Assembly (NCBI GenBank): GCA_037445245.1
Contig: JBBIKU010000051.1
Location: 1-14,567 of the forward strand
Direction of reading: 5' to 3'
DNA: 14,567 nucleotides
Source of the DNA: JBBIKU01 sp037445245
Lineage (GTDB): Bacteria > Chloroflexota > Anaerolineae > Anaerolineales > Anaerolineaceae
Part shown: positions 6,845 through 13,577 of the stretch, one piece after another
Numbering within the stretch: the stretch's first letter is position 1
How the letters are laid out: every line of letters begins with the position of its first letter
The notes under the pieces: generated by a model
The model's database searches: none
What the model saw: the letters and a program-made list of their open reading frames with translations, nothing else
Told to the model about the DNA's origin: nothing
Made by a program: the position numbers and the translations under genes

Positions 6845-7027
6845 ATGGCAAAAAAGTGCATGATGTATCGAGAAATGCGTCGGAAATATCCCAACCAGGT
6901 TCGCAACCGTTGCCGAATTTGCGGGCGACCGCGTGGTTATATACGCCGCTTCGGTTTGTGTCGTATCTGTTTCCGCGAGCTGTCGTTAAAGGGACAGATT
7001 CCCGGCGTTCGAAAGGCATCCTGGTAG
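6845..7027 (+). CDS. rpsN: 30S ribosomal protein S14, short zinc-binding type
   Basis: This 60-residue protein is the type Z form of S14, in the 30S head. Zinc ligands are Cys23-x2-Cys26 and Cys39-x2-Cys42, around CRICGRP and LCRICFREL. The C-terminus KGQIPGVRKASW is the standard end. An in-frame start at 6788 would run 57 nt into rplE and adds no conserved sequence, so I take ATG at 6845, one base after the rplE stop. The zinc-free S14 paralogue used under zinc starvation in some bacteria is not in this window. Confidence 0.97.
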   Translation: MAKKCMMYREMRRKYPNQVRNRCRICGRPRGYIRRFGLCRICFRELSLKGQIPGVRKASW

Positions 7028-7046
7028 GCGCCTTGGAGGAATTGGT

Positions 7047-7463
7047 ATGAGTGTGAATGATCCTATTTCAGATATGTTGACCCGCATTCGAAACGCGGTC
7101 ATGGCTGGTCAGGTCATGACTGCCATGCCCGGCTCTAACCTAAAGATGGAAATTGCGCGAATTCTTAAGGAAGAGGGTTTCATCGAGAGCTACGAGGTGG
7201 TGAGGGAAGAAGGACAACCGGCGCACGGCGTTCTGCGCCTGCGTTTGAAGTATATTGGCGAGCGGCGCCAGCGGCGCCCGGTGATCACCGGGGTGGAACG
7301 GGTCAGCCGACCGGGTCGGCGTATCTACACCCGCAAACAGGATATCCCGTGGATCCTTTCCGGTTTGGGAGTCGCTATTCTTTCAACGCCGAAAGGCGTC
7401 ATGACCGGTGCACGCGCCCGCCAGCTTGGGGTCGGCGGCGAGATCTTGTGCAAGGTCTGGTAA
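7047..7463 (+). CDS. rpsH: 30S ribosomal protein S8
   Basis: This 138-residue protein is S8, a primary binder of the 16S rRNA central domain; in E. coli it represses the spc operon through a site in the rplX-rplE message. It starts MSVNDPISDMLTRIRNAV and contains LKEEGFIESYEVVREEG and the conserved GVERVSRPGRRIYTRK. The signature STPKGVMTGARARQLGVGGE lies near the end. GGAGGA at 7035-7040 is the ribosome binding site. I did not see an obvious S8-site copy upstream of rplE, but this needs a structure search. Confidence 0.98.
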   Translation: MSVNDPISDMLTRIRNAVMAGQVMTAMPGSNLKMEIARILKEEGFIESYEVVREEGQPAHGVLRLRLKYIGERRQRRPVITGVERVSRPGRRIYTRKQDIPWILSGLGVAILSTPKGVMTGARARQLGVGGEILCKVW

Positions 7464-7487
7464 GCCGGGGAACAAGGAGGTTTAGCA

Positions 7488-8036
7488 GTGTCTCGAATTG
7501 GTCGCATGCCAGTTGAAGTACCTACCGGTGTGCAAGTGGAGATTAAGGGCAGGCAGGTCAATGTAAAAGGACCGCGCGGCGAGTTGAAGCGCGATTTCTC
7601 CAAGTTGGTGTCTTTTTCCATGGATGAAGGTGTGATTTTGGTGAAGCGCGACTCTGAAGAGCCCATGGCACGTGCCCTGCACGGAACCACCCGCGCCCTG
7701 ATCCAGAACATGGTGACCGGTGTGAGTGATGGTTTTACCAAGGTGCTCGAAGTGGATGGCGTTGGCTACCGCCCGGACATGGACGGCGACAAACTGGTGC
7801 TTTTCGTTGGTTTATCACATCCAGTGGTGGTCGAGCCCCCGCAGGGGATCTCGTTTGAAGTGGATGCCAAAGCGCGGCAAATCAAGGTTACCGGAATTGA
7901 CCGCGAGCAAGTGGGGCAGGTTGCGTCGGATATTCGCAGTATCCGCCCGCCGGAGCCCTATAAAGGGAAAGGTATCCGCTATGAGGGTGAGAAGATCCGC
8001 CGCAAGGCTGGAAAAGCCGGAAAGAGTAAGGGTTAA
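7488..8036 (+). CDS. rplF: 50S ribosomal protein L6
   Basis: This 182-residue protein is L6, near the factor-binding site and sarcin-ricin loop. It begins MSRIGRMPVEVPTGV with a GTG start at 7488, decided by the strong AAGGAGG at 7474-7480 and by the conserved start. The two L6 domains are visible, with KVLEVDGVGYRPDM in the middle and the signature RPPEPYKGKGIRYEGE close to the end. The C-terminus is a lysine-rich tail. A 6-nt gap leads to rplR. Confidence 0.98.
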   Translation: MSRIGRMPVEVPTGVQVEIKGRQVNVKGPRGELKRDFSKLVSFSMDEGVILVKRDSEEPMARALHGTTRALIQNMVTGVSDGFTKVLEVDGVGYRPDMDGDKLVLFVGLSHPVVVEPPQGISFEVDAKARQIKVTGIDREQVGQVASDIRSIRPPEPYKGKGIRYEGEKIRRKAGKAGKSKG

Positions 8037-8042
8037 AAGCAT

Positions 8043-8408
8043 ATGGCGAAAATAGATCGAAATGAGGCTCGTCTTCGACGACATCGTCGTGTGCGCAAGC
8101 AGATCTCGGGTACCCCGGAGTGTCCGCGCCTCAATGTTTTCCGCAGCAATGAAGGCATTTACGCCCAGGTGATCGATGATGTAGCAGGCACGACGCTTGT
8201 GGCTGCTGGCAACAACGACCGCGAGCTGGCAAAGAAAGTCAAGGGCAAAAACAAAACCGAGCAGGCGCGCCTGGTCGGCGCCCTGGTAGCAGCCCGTGCA
8301 AAAGACAAAGGCGTCAAAAAGGTTGTTTTCGATCGCGGCGGTTACCGTTACATCGGGCGCGTCAAAGCCCTGGCGGATGCAGCCCGTGAAGCCGGGCTGG
8401 AGCTCTAA
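8043..8408 (+). CDS. rplR: 50S ribosomal protein L18
   Basis: This 121-residue protein is L18, which brings 5S rRNA to the 50S subunit with L5. Typical segments are the basic N-terminus RLRRHRRVRKQISGTPECPRLNVFRSN, of which the key parts are RKQISGT and PRLNVFRSN. The IYAQVIDD strand and the C-terminal VVFDRGGYRYIGRVKALADAAREAGLEL (signature FDRGGYRYIGRV) follow. Its Shine-Dalgarno is weak; the AAGGG just upstream lies inside the end of rplF, suggesting coupling. Confidence 0.98.
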   Translation: MAKIDRNEARLRRHRRVRKQISGTPECPRLNVFRSNEGIYAQVIDDVAGTTLVAAGNNDRELAKKVKGKNKTEQARLVGALVAARAKDKGVKKVVFDRGGYRYIGRVKALADAAREAGLEL

Positions 8409-8438
8409 GCGTACAGCGAGAAAGTGGAGAGGGCCTTA

Positions 8439-8972
8439 ATGATGGAAATGAAGGATTTTCATTCGCTTGAAGAGATGTTCGATGAGCGCGTGATTGAGAT
8501 TGCGCGAGTTGCCAAGGTGGTCAAAGGCGGACGGCGCTTCCAGTTCCGCGTAGCGGTGATTGTGGGCGACAACAACGGGAAAGTCGGCTTGGGAGTTGGA
8601 AAAGCCAATGCTGTGCCCGATGCTATGCGAAAAGCCTCGGAACGCGCCCGCAAGAACATACAGTCTGTGGCGCTTGCCGGGACGACCATCCCGCACGAGG
8701 TGCTGGGGCAGGTTTCCGGCGCCAGGGTGATGCTGCGACCTGCCTCGCGCGGTACTGGCGTTATTGCCGCCGGTGGGGTGCGTGCTGTTTTGGAAGCGGC
8801 TGGCGTTCACGATATCCTGACCAAATCACTGGGCAGCGCCAATGTGCTCAATGTTGCTAAAGCGACCTTTGATGCGCTGAACCAGCTCAAATCGCCGGAG
8901 GAAGAAGCCGAAAAACGCGGCAAGCCGGCGCGCGAGCTGACACCATTCTGGGAGCGGAAGAAGAATGCCTAA
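8439..8972 (+). CDS. rpsE: 30S ribosomal protein S5
   Basis: This protein of about 177 residues is S5, part of the mRNA entry site and important for decoding accuracy. The double-stranded RNA-binding-like domain begins with RVIEIARVAKVVKGGRRFQF. The GDNNGKVGLGVGKANAVPDA segment follows, then the C-terminal domain with ASRGTGVIAAGGVRAVLEAAG. An in-frame GTG at 8424 is possible, but GGAGAGG (8426-8432) then falls inside the gene and is properly spaced for ATG at 8439 or the adjacent ATG at 8442. The stop overlaps rpmD by 8 nt. Confidence 0.96.
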   Translation: MMEMKDFHSLEEMFDERVIEIARVAKVVKGGRRFQFRVAVIVGDNNGKVGLGVGKANAVPDAMRKASERARKNIQSVALAGTTIPHEVLGQVSGARVMLRPASRGTGVIAAGGVRAVLEAAGVHDILTKSLGSANVLNVAKATFDALNQLKSPEEEAEKRGKPARELTPFWERKKNA

Positions 8973-9177
8973 GAAGAAAAGCCAACCGGCAAACAAAATC
9001 CGCATTAAACTGGTAAAAAGTACGATCGGCTATTCCCAACGTCACAAAGCCACAGTGCGGGCGCTGGGTTTGCGCCGGCTGAACTACACCGTCGAACATG
9101 TAGACACCGCGGTGTTGCGGGGAATGCTTTCAAAAATCAGTCACCTGATTGAAGTCGAAGAACAGGTGGAAAAATGA
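8965..9177 (+). CDS. rpmD: 50S ribosomal protein L30
   Basis: This 70-residue protein is L30, a small 50S protein. The core IRIKLVKSTIGYSQRHKATVRALGLRRL is the family signature (key part STIGYSQRHKATVRALGL). It is followed by the VEHVDTAVLRGMLSKISHLIEV end. It is slightly longer than the common 58-62 residues because of a lysine-rich N-terminus of about ten residues. It overlaps rpsE by 8 nt and rplO by 4 nt (ATGA), consistent with coupled translation. Confidence 0.96.
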   Translation: MPKKKSQPANKIRIKLVKSTIGYSQRHKATVRALGLRRLNYTVEHVDTAVLRGMLSKISHLIEVEEQVEK

Positions 9178-9626
9178 AGTTAAATGATCTGATGCCCAAT
9201 GAGGGCGCAAAAAAGAACCGTAAACGAGTTGGACGCGGCACGGCTGCCGGTCAGGGAAAAACTGCCGGACGCGGAACGAAAGGGCAGGGGGCACGCGCCG
9301 GAGCGGGAGGCAACCTATACCGCCAGGGCGGCAATCTGCCGTTCTACCGCCGGTTACCGTTTATACGCGGCGAAGGTTTTACCCCGCCGAACCAGGTCGA
9401 GTACAACGAAGTTAACCTGACCCAATTGGAAAGGTTTCCGGCAAACAGCGAGGTTACCCCTGAAGTGCTCGCTGAAGCACGCCTCATCAGCAAACCGCGC
9501 AACCCGGTTGTGATTCTGGGAAACGGAGAACTCACGCAGGCGTTGAGGATCAAGGTGCACCGGGTGACGAAAGGCGCCAAAGAAAAGATTGAAGCGGCTG
9601 GCGGCAGTGTGGAGATCATCGGCTGA
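9174..9626 (+). CDS. rplO: 50S ribosomal protein L15
   Basis: This 150-residue protein is L15, a late-stage 50S assembly protein with a long glycine- and arginine-rich N-terminal extension. The sequence shows KLNDLMPNEGAKKNRKRVGRG, a GQGKTAGRGTKGQGARAG stretch at about residues 27-44, the conserved NLPFYRRLPFIRG, and a globular C-terminal domain ending AAGGSVEIIG. Length is in the family range. It overlaps rpmD by 4 nt and is followed by 31 nt before secY, as in most spc operons. Confidence 0.98.
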   Translation: MKLNDLMPNEGAKKNRKRVGRGTAAGQGKTAGRGTKGQGARAGAGGNLYRQGGNLPFYRRLPFIRGEGFTPPNQVEYNEVNLTQLERFPANSEVTPEVLAEARLISKPRNPVVILGNGELTQALRIKVHRVTKGAKEKIEAAGGSVEIIG

Positions 9627-9657
9627 CACAGGTTAACCGAAATAAGGAGATGAATAC

Positions 9658-10979
9658 ATGAAGCGATCTGCCTGGCGCTATTTGTGGAAATCTGAAGATA
9701 TTCGAATCAAAATATTGATCACGCTGGGCTTGCTGGCAATCTACCGTCTGGCTGCAAACATTCCCGTACCCGGGATCAACCGCGAGGCGCTGGCAATTTT
9801 GGCACAATCGGGCGGCGCTGCCGGCACTCTGTTTAACCTGCTCGACCTGCTTTCGGGTGGGACGGTGTCGAATTTTTCGGTTCTGGCGATGGGTGTGTAT
9901 CCCTATATCACCGCCCAGATCATCCTTCAATTACTGGTGCCGATCATCCCGGCGTTGGAACGCAAGCTAAAGGAAGATCCTCGCGAGGGTCGGAAATGGA
10001 TGGAACGCTGGACGGTAATCCTCACCGTGCCAATGGCGGCATTATCCGCAATTCCCTCACCGCCGGACCCTCAATCCTCCTGCGGTTTGGTTTTAGCGGC
10101 GACCTGTTGTTGCCGACGCTGGCGACACTCTTCAGTATGATTGCCGGCACGATGTTCGGCATTTGGATTGGACAATTGATCTCCGAGTACGGCATTCAGA
10201 ACCAGGGGCTTTCTTTGATCATTTTTGCCGGTATCGTTTCGCGTATTCCTGCCAATCTGATCTCGATTCTGAGTGACCGGCAAAGCGGGTGGTGGCTGTT
10301 TATTTTGATGGTGGCAATTCTGTGTTTGACGATCTTCGCCATCGTTTATGTCCAGCAGGGCAGACGGCACGTGCCGGTGCTGTTTCCGGGCAGGAGGGTT
10401 GGCAACCGCATGTCGATGCCGGTTCGCAGCAACCTGCCCTTGATGGTCAACATGGCAGGTATGATCCCACTCATCTTTGCCCAATCTTTAATGACCTTCC
10501 CGGCGATCATTGCCAGTTACTTTACCGCCTCGCAGACCGAGTGGATTCGCAACTTCGCCGTGAGTGTCACCAATGCTTTTGGCGGGCAAAGCGTATTCTA
10601 CGCGCTGCTGTATTTCACCATGGTTGTGGCGTTCACCTTCTTCTACACGGATGTGCTGTTCACGCAGCAGAATTACGGCGAGAACCTCAAAAAGCAGGGC
10701 GCCCAGATTCCGGGGGTGACGCGTGGCGCGCCCACCCAGAAATATCTGACCAAGGTGCAACGCCGTATCACACTGCCGGGTGCACTGTTTCTCGGTTTTG
10801 TGGCGGTGATGCCTTACCTGCTCGGGTTCGTGCTGCCGGTGGGGGCGCGTCAGGCGGGGTTGTTCCTGATCTCGGCGGCAGGCTTGCTGATCGTGGTCGG
10901 CGTGGTGCGGGATACCTTTAACATTATCGAAACCGAGCTCAAACTGCACGGTTACGACGAGCGCTTGATCAAGGGATAG
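9658..10979 (+). pseudogene. secY: SecY preprotein translocase channel, reading frame broken by a -1 shift
   Basis: SecY is the central membrane channel of the Sec translocon. Two overlapping frames together give about 440 residues, the normal family size. The first (9658 to about 10053) has TM1 with LGLLAIYRLAANIPVPGI, the plug region, TM2 with LAMGVYPYITAQIILQLL, and TVPMAALSAI. The second (about 10055 to 10979) resumes with ILLRFGFSGDLLLPTLATLF and carries LIIFAGIVSRIP, MAGMIPLIFAQSL, FTFFYTDVLF and the C-terminal DTFNIIETELKLHGYDERLI. Reading on in the first frame gives non-SecY sequence ending at 10140. The crossover is best placed at 10050-10060. AAGGAG at 9644-9649 serves the start. 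No canonical slippery heptamer is visible, and the gene is essential, so a sequence or assembly error, or a small deletion of 3n+1 bases, is more likely than real inactivation. Confidence 0.9.
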
Positions 10980-10986
10980 TACTGTC

Positions 10987-11664
10987 ATGCCCCATTACAT
11001 CATCCTGCTCGGACCGCCTGGCGCCGGAAAAGGAACCCAGGCTCAGCTTGTTTCCAAAGAACTGGGTCTGGTGCATATCTCGTCGGGCGATCTGTTTCGC
11101 GAGAACCTGAAGGCGCAAACCGAGTTGGGCAAGCTGGCGCAGGGTTATATGGAGCGGGGTGAGCTGGTGCCGGATGATGTGACGATTGCTATGGTGCGGG
11201 AGCGCTTGAGCCGTCCGGACTGCAAATTGGGGGCGTTGCTGGATGGATTTCCGCGCACACCGGCACAAGCCAGAGCGCTGGATGAGACATTGCAAGAGCT
11301 GGGCGGCAAGGTTGATTGTGTGCCGAATATCACCGTCCCGGAAGAAGAATTGGTAGATCGTTTGAGTGGGCGCTGGACCTGCCGCGCCCAAGGGCACGTG
11401 TATCATCAGAAGTTCAACCCGCCCAAAACTACGGGCGTTTGTGATATTGACGGCTCGGAACTGTATCAGCGTGAGGATGACAAACTCGAAACGGTCAAGA
11501 ACCGGATTCGCGTTTACCTCGAACAGACGACGCCGCTGACCGAGTACTATGGCGATAGGGATCTGCGGGTGGAGATCGATGGCAGTCAGCCAATCGAGCA
11601 GGTGAGTGCGTCATTGCTGAATGAAATTCGCAAGTGTCTACTACGTGGGTGCAGGGTGATGTAA
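10987..11664 (+). CDS. adk: Adenylate kinase, long-LID form with altered zinc site
   Basis: This 225-residue enzyme interconverts ATP plus AMP with two ADP in the cytoplasm. The P-loop GPPGAGKGT is at residues 9-17, the AMP-binding region with SSGDLFREN at 32-40, and DGFPRT at 86-91. The long LID domain, about residues 128-166, has NPPK and ELYQREDD. In zinc-binding adenylate kinases the LID has C-x2-C and C-x2-C/D; here the four positions are Cys132, Gln135, Cys152 and Asp155. The second ligand is thus lost and zinc binding is doubtful. The gene starts 7 nt after secY and its stop directly abuts the map start. Confidence 0.97.
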   Translation: MPHYIILLGPPGAGKGTQAQLVSKELGLVHISSGDLFRENLKAQTELGKLAQGYMERGELVPDDVTIAMVRERLSRPDCKLGALLDGFPRTPAQARALDETLQELGGKVDCVPNITVPEEELVDRLSGRWTCRAQGHVYHQKFNPPKTTGVCDIDGSELYQREDDKLETVKNRIRVYLEQTTPLTEYYGDRDLRVEIDGSQPIEQVSASLLNEIRKCLLRGCRVM

Positions 11665-12489
11665 ATGTCTTGGGAGCGGCACATCACAATTAAAAGTCCG
11701 GAAGAGATAGACATCATGCGCATAGCGGGTCGTATCAACGCCGAGGCGCTGCTAGCTGCCCGTGATCTGATCCAACCAGGTGTCACCACCGCCGATATCA
11801 ACGCTGCGGCGGAAGAAGTTCTACAGAAATATGGTGTTTATTCGCCCTTTAAAAACTATCCGGGAGCGTATCCCTACCCGGCGAGCACGACCATCAGCAT
11901 CAATGAGGAATTGGTGCACGGTATTCCTGGAAAACGCCGGTTGAAGGAAGGAGATATGGTTGCGGTAGATTGCGGGACGGTTTATGAGGGATTTGTTGCC
12001 GACTCGGCATTCACATGTGGGGTGGGCGAGATCTCGCCGGAGGCACAGAAGCTGATCGAAGTTACCGAGCAGGCACTTTACAGAGCCATTGAAAAAATGG
12101 TGGCGAACAATCGGGTTGGGGATGTTTCCTCGGCGGTGCAAAAACTGGTTGAAGCTCACGGCTATCATGTGCCTCGAGAATACACCGGGCATGGGGTGGG
12201 GCGCCTGATGCACGAAGGCCCGCAGGTGCCGAATTACGGCGTTGCCGGCAGGGGTATGTTGTTGCGGGTTGGGATGACAATCGCTCTGGAACCAATGGTG
12301 CTGGTGGGCACCCCCGTTACCCGGGTTCTCGAAGATAGATGGACGGTTGTTTCGGCAGACCGTTCGTTGACGGCGCATTTTGAACACACGGTGGCGATTA
12401 GCGACAACGGTCCACGAATCTTGACCCTTCTGGCGGATGAGAAGCCCCCGGTGCAGATTGCTGGACAGAAAATGATCGGTTTGATATAA
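11665..12489 (+). CDS. map: Methionine aminopeptidase, type I
   Basis: This 274-residue enzyme removes the initiator methionine from new proteins. It has the pita-bread fold signatures: HGIPG with His85, VDCGTVYEGFVADSAFT with metal ligands Asp102 and Asp113, the EYTGHGVGRLMHEGP motif with His176 and His183, IALEPMV with Glu209 and HFEHTVAI with Glu240. All five metal ligands are present. It lacks an SH3-like zinc-finger extension at the N-terminus. The ATG begins immediately after the adk TAA, so translation is probably coupled. The end of the gene overlaps a strong promoter-like sequence for the next genes. Confidence 0.97.
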   Translation: MSWERHITIKSPEEIDIMRIAGRINAEALLAARDLIQPGVTTADINAAAEEVLQKYGVYSPFKNYPGAYPYPASTTISINEELVHGIPGKRRLKEGDMVAVDCGTVYEGFVADSAFTCGVGEISPEAQKLIEVTEQALYRAIEKMVANNRVGDVSSAVQKLVEAHGYHVPREYTGHGVGRLMHEGPQVPNYGVAGRGMLLRVGMTIALEPMVLVGTPVTRVLEDRWTVVSADRSLTAHFEHTVAISDNGPRILTLLADEKPPVQIAGQKMIGLI

Positions 12490-12490
12490 T
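12462..12490 (+). promoter_or_regulatory. Near-consensus sigma70-type promoter for rpmJ-rpsM-rpsK-rpsD-rpoA
   Basis: TGGACA (12462-12467; one mismatch to TTGACA) and a perfect TATAAT (12485-12490) are separated by exactly 17 nt. They lie across the last codons and stop of map. The expected start is near 12497, about 36 nt before rpmJ. No other site I noticed in the window matches both boxes so well. It would give the alpha-operon part its own transcription. Confidence 0.7.
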
Positions 12491-12532
12491 TTCAACTTTG
12501 GCAGTCTGATAGTAATTATTAAGGAGTTTGGG

Positions 12533-12646
12533 ATGAAAGTGTCCACTTCAATACGCAAACGTTGCGCCAAGTGCAAGGTCGTAAAACGCAAGGGCATTCT
12601 TTTCGTTATTTGCGATAATCCAAAGCACAAACAGCGACAGGGATAG
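12533..12646 (+). CDS. rpmJ: 50S ribosomal protein L36
   Basis: This 37-residue protein is L36, a tiny zinc-binding 50S protein. It reads MKVSTSIRKRCAKCKVVKRK, then continues to IC, NPKHKQRQG and a TAG stop. The zinc ligands are Cys11, Cys14, Cys27 and His32. This is the zinc-containing form. AAGGAG at 12521-12526 precedes the ATG by 6 nt. It follows map after 43 nt that hold a promoter, and infA (IF-1), which often lies between these genes, is not there. rpsM begins 6 nt downstream. Confidence 0.97.
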   Translation: MKVSTSIRKRCAKCKVVKRKGILFVICDNPKHKQRQG

Positions 12647-12652
12647 AGACGA

Positions 12653-13042
12653 ATGGCTAGAATTGAGGGTGTTGATTTACCACGCAACAAACGTGTCGAG
12701 ATTGCACTGACCTATATTTATGGGATTGGTCACACCCGCGCCTGCCACATCCTCACCACAACCAAGGTGAATCCGGACAGGCGCGTTAAGGATCTTACCG
12801 ATGCAGAGGTCAACGCATTACGTGAGGCAATATCAGGCAATTACAAAGTAGAAGGTGACCTGCGCCGCGAAGTTCAGATGAACATCAAGCGGCTGGTCGA
12901 GATTGGTTGTTATCGCGGTTTGCGCCATCGGCGCAATCTGCCGGTTCATGGGCAGCGCACTCGCACCAATGCGCGCACCCGTAAGGGCGTGAAAAAGACA
13001 GTTGCCGGTCGCGGCAGACGTCGTGGTTCAGCCAAGAAATAA
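12653..13042 (+). CDS. rpsM: 30S ribosomal protein S13
   Basis: This 129-residue protein is S13, in the 30S head, which makes inter-subunit bridges with L5 and contacts P-site tRNA with its basic tail. It opens MARIEGVDLPRNKRVEIALTYIYGIG, whose key parts are GVDLPRNKRVEIALTYI and YGIG. The signature CYRGLRHRRNLPVHGQRTRTNARTRKG is present near residues 87-112 (key element GLRHRRNLPVHGQRT). The lysine/arginine-rich C-terminus ends GSAKK. Its Shine-Dalgarno is weak, so translation may follow from rpmJ. A 118-nt spacer with a hairpin follows. Confidence 0.97.
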   Translation: MARIEGVDLPRNKRVEIALTYIYGIGHTRACHILTTTKVNPDRRVKDLTDAEVNALREAISGNYKVEGDLRREVQMNIKRLVEIGCYRGLRHRRNLPVHGQRTRTNARTRKGVKKTVAGRGRRRGSAKK

Positions 13043-13059
13043 GATGTTGCTGCCGTAAC

Positions 13060-13102
13060 CGGCTCGATTGGGGAACCTTCCTTCCCCGCGGCTGATCGAC
13101 CG
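13060..13102 (+). promoter_or_regulatory. Bulged hairpin in the rpsM-rpsK spacer
   Basis: The pairings are CGG (13060-13062) with CCG (13100-13102), TCGAT (13064-13068) with ATCGA (13095-13099), and GGGGAA (13070-13075) with TTCCCC (13082-13087) around a CCTTCC loop. C13063 is bulged and GCGGCTG (13088-13094) forms an asymmetric internal loop opposite T13069. This gives 14 base pairs in one extended stem. No T-tract follows, so it is not a standard terminator. It may be an RNA element acting on rpsK-rpsD-rpoA, for example as an S4-responsive leader, or an mRNA processing site; both are guesses. Confidence 0.45.
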
Positions 13103-13160
13103 TATACTTTGCAGGCAGCGATGAACCAACAGGATTGTGTGAGGAAAATAAAGAGGAATA

Positions 13161-13565
13161 ATGGCACAGAACGTACGATCAACAAGACGCTCAGGCAGTA
13201 GCCGTAAGGTAAAACGCACCCTTTCATCGGCACGGGTGTACATCTTTGCCTCGTTCAACAACACCATCATTACCGTAGCCGACCCACAGGGGAACACGGT
13301 TTGCTGGGCGAGTTCGGGTTCGGCTGGGTTTAAGGGCTCGCGCAAGAGCACACCCTTTGCCTCACGCCTGGCTGCTGAACAGGCGATGAAGACGGCTATG
13401 GGTATGGGCGTCCAAGAAGTGGACCTGATTGTGAAAGGTCCCGGTCCGGGTCGCGAATCGGCTATTCGTGCCGTGCAGGCGTTGGGGATCAAGGTGCGCT
13501 CGATCTCTGATATCACGCCGGTGCCGCACAATGGCTGCCGACCGCCGAAAAAACGCCGCGTATAA
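13161..13565 (+). CDS. rpsK: 30S ribosomal protein S11
   Basis: This 134-residue protein is S11, on the 30S platform near the E-site and mRNA exit. It contains the family core VYIFASFNNTIITVADPQGN, GFKGSRKSTPFASRLAAEQA and VKGPGPGRESAIRAVQALG. The C-terminus PHNGCRPPKKRRV includes Asn124, the residue that is isomerised to iso-aspartate in E. coli S11. The start ATG follows AAGAGGA at 13151-13157. It begins after the longest spacer of the alpha section and is 12 nt from rpsD. Confidence 0.98.
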   Translation: MAQNVRSTRRSGSSRKVKRTLSSARVYIFASFNNTIITVADPQGNTVCWASSGSAGFKGSRKSTPFASRLAAEQAMKTAMGMGVQEVDLIVKGPGPGRESAIRAVQALGIKVRSISDITPVPHNGCRPPKKRRV

Positions 13566-13577
13566 GAGAGGAAGGCT

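Noticed and set aside
6073..6906. Antisense open frame (277 aa) opposite rplX, rplE and rpsN
   Set aside because: It covers three conserved sense genes and reads as low-complexity shadow sequence without family features.
10020..10060. Programmed -1 frameshifting in secY
   Set aside because: No slippery heptamer or clear downstream pseudoknot is visible, and I know of no precedent of secY recoding. A sequence error or indel is simpler, so recoding is kept only as a remote alternative.
11821..12690. Long antisense open frame (289 aa) opposite map and rpmJ
   Set aside because: It mirrors conserved map, rpmJ and rpsM codons, shows no recognisable domain, and has no supporting upstream signal.
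13103..13108. TATACT as a -10 box for an rpsK promoter
   Set aside because: The region 16-18 nt upstream is C-rich with no -35 similarity, and no extended TGn element precedes it.
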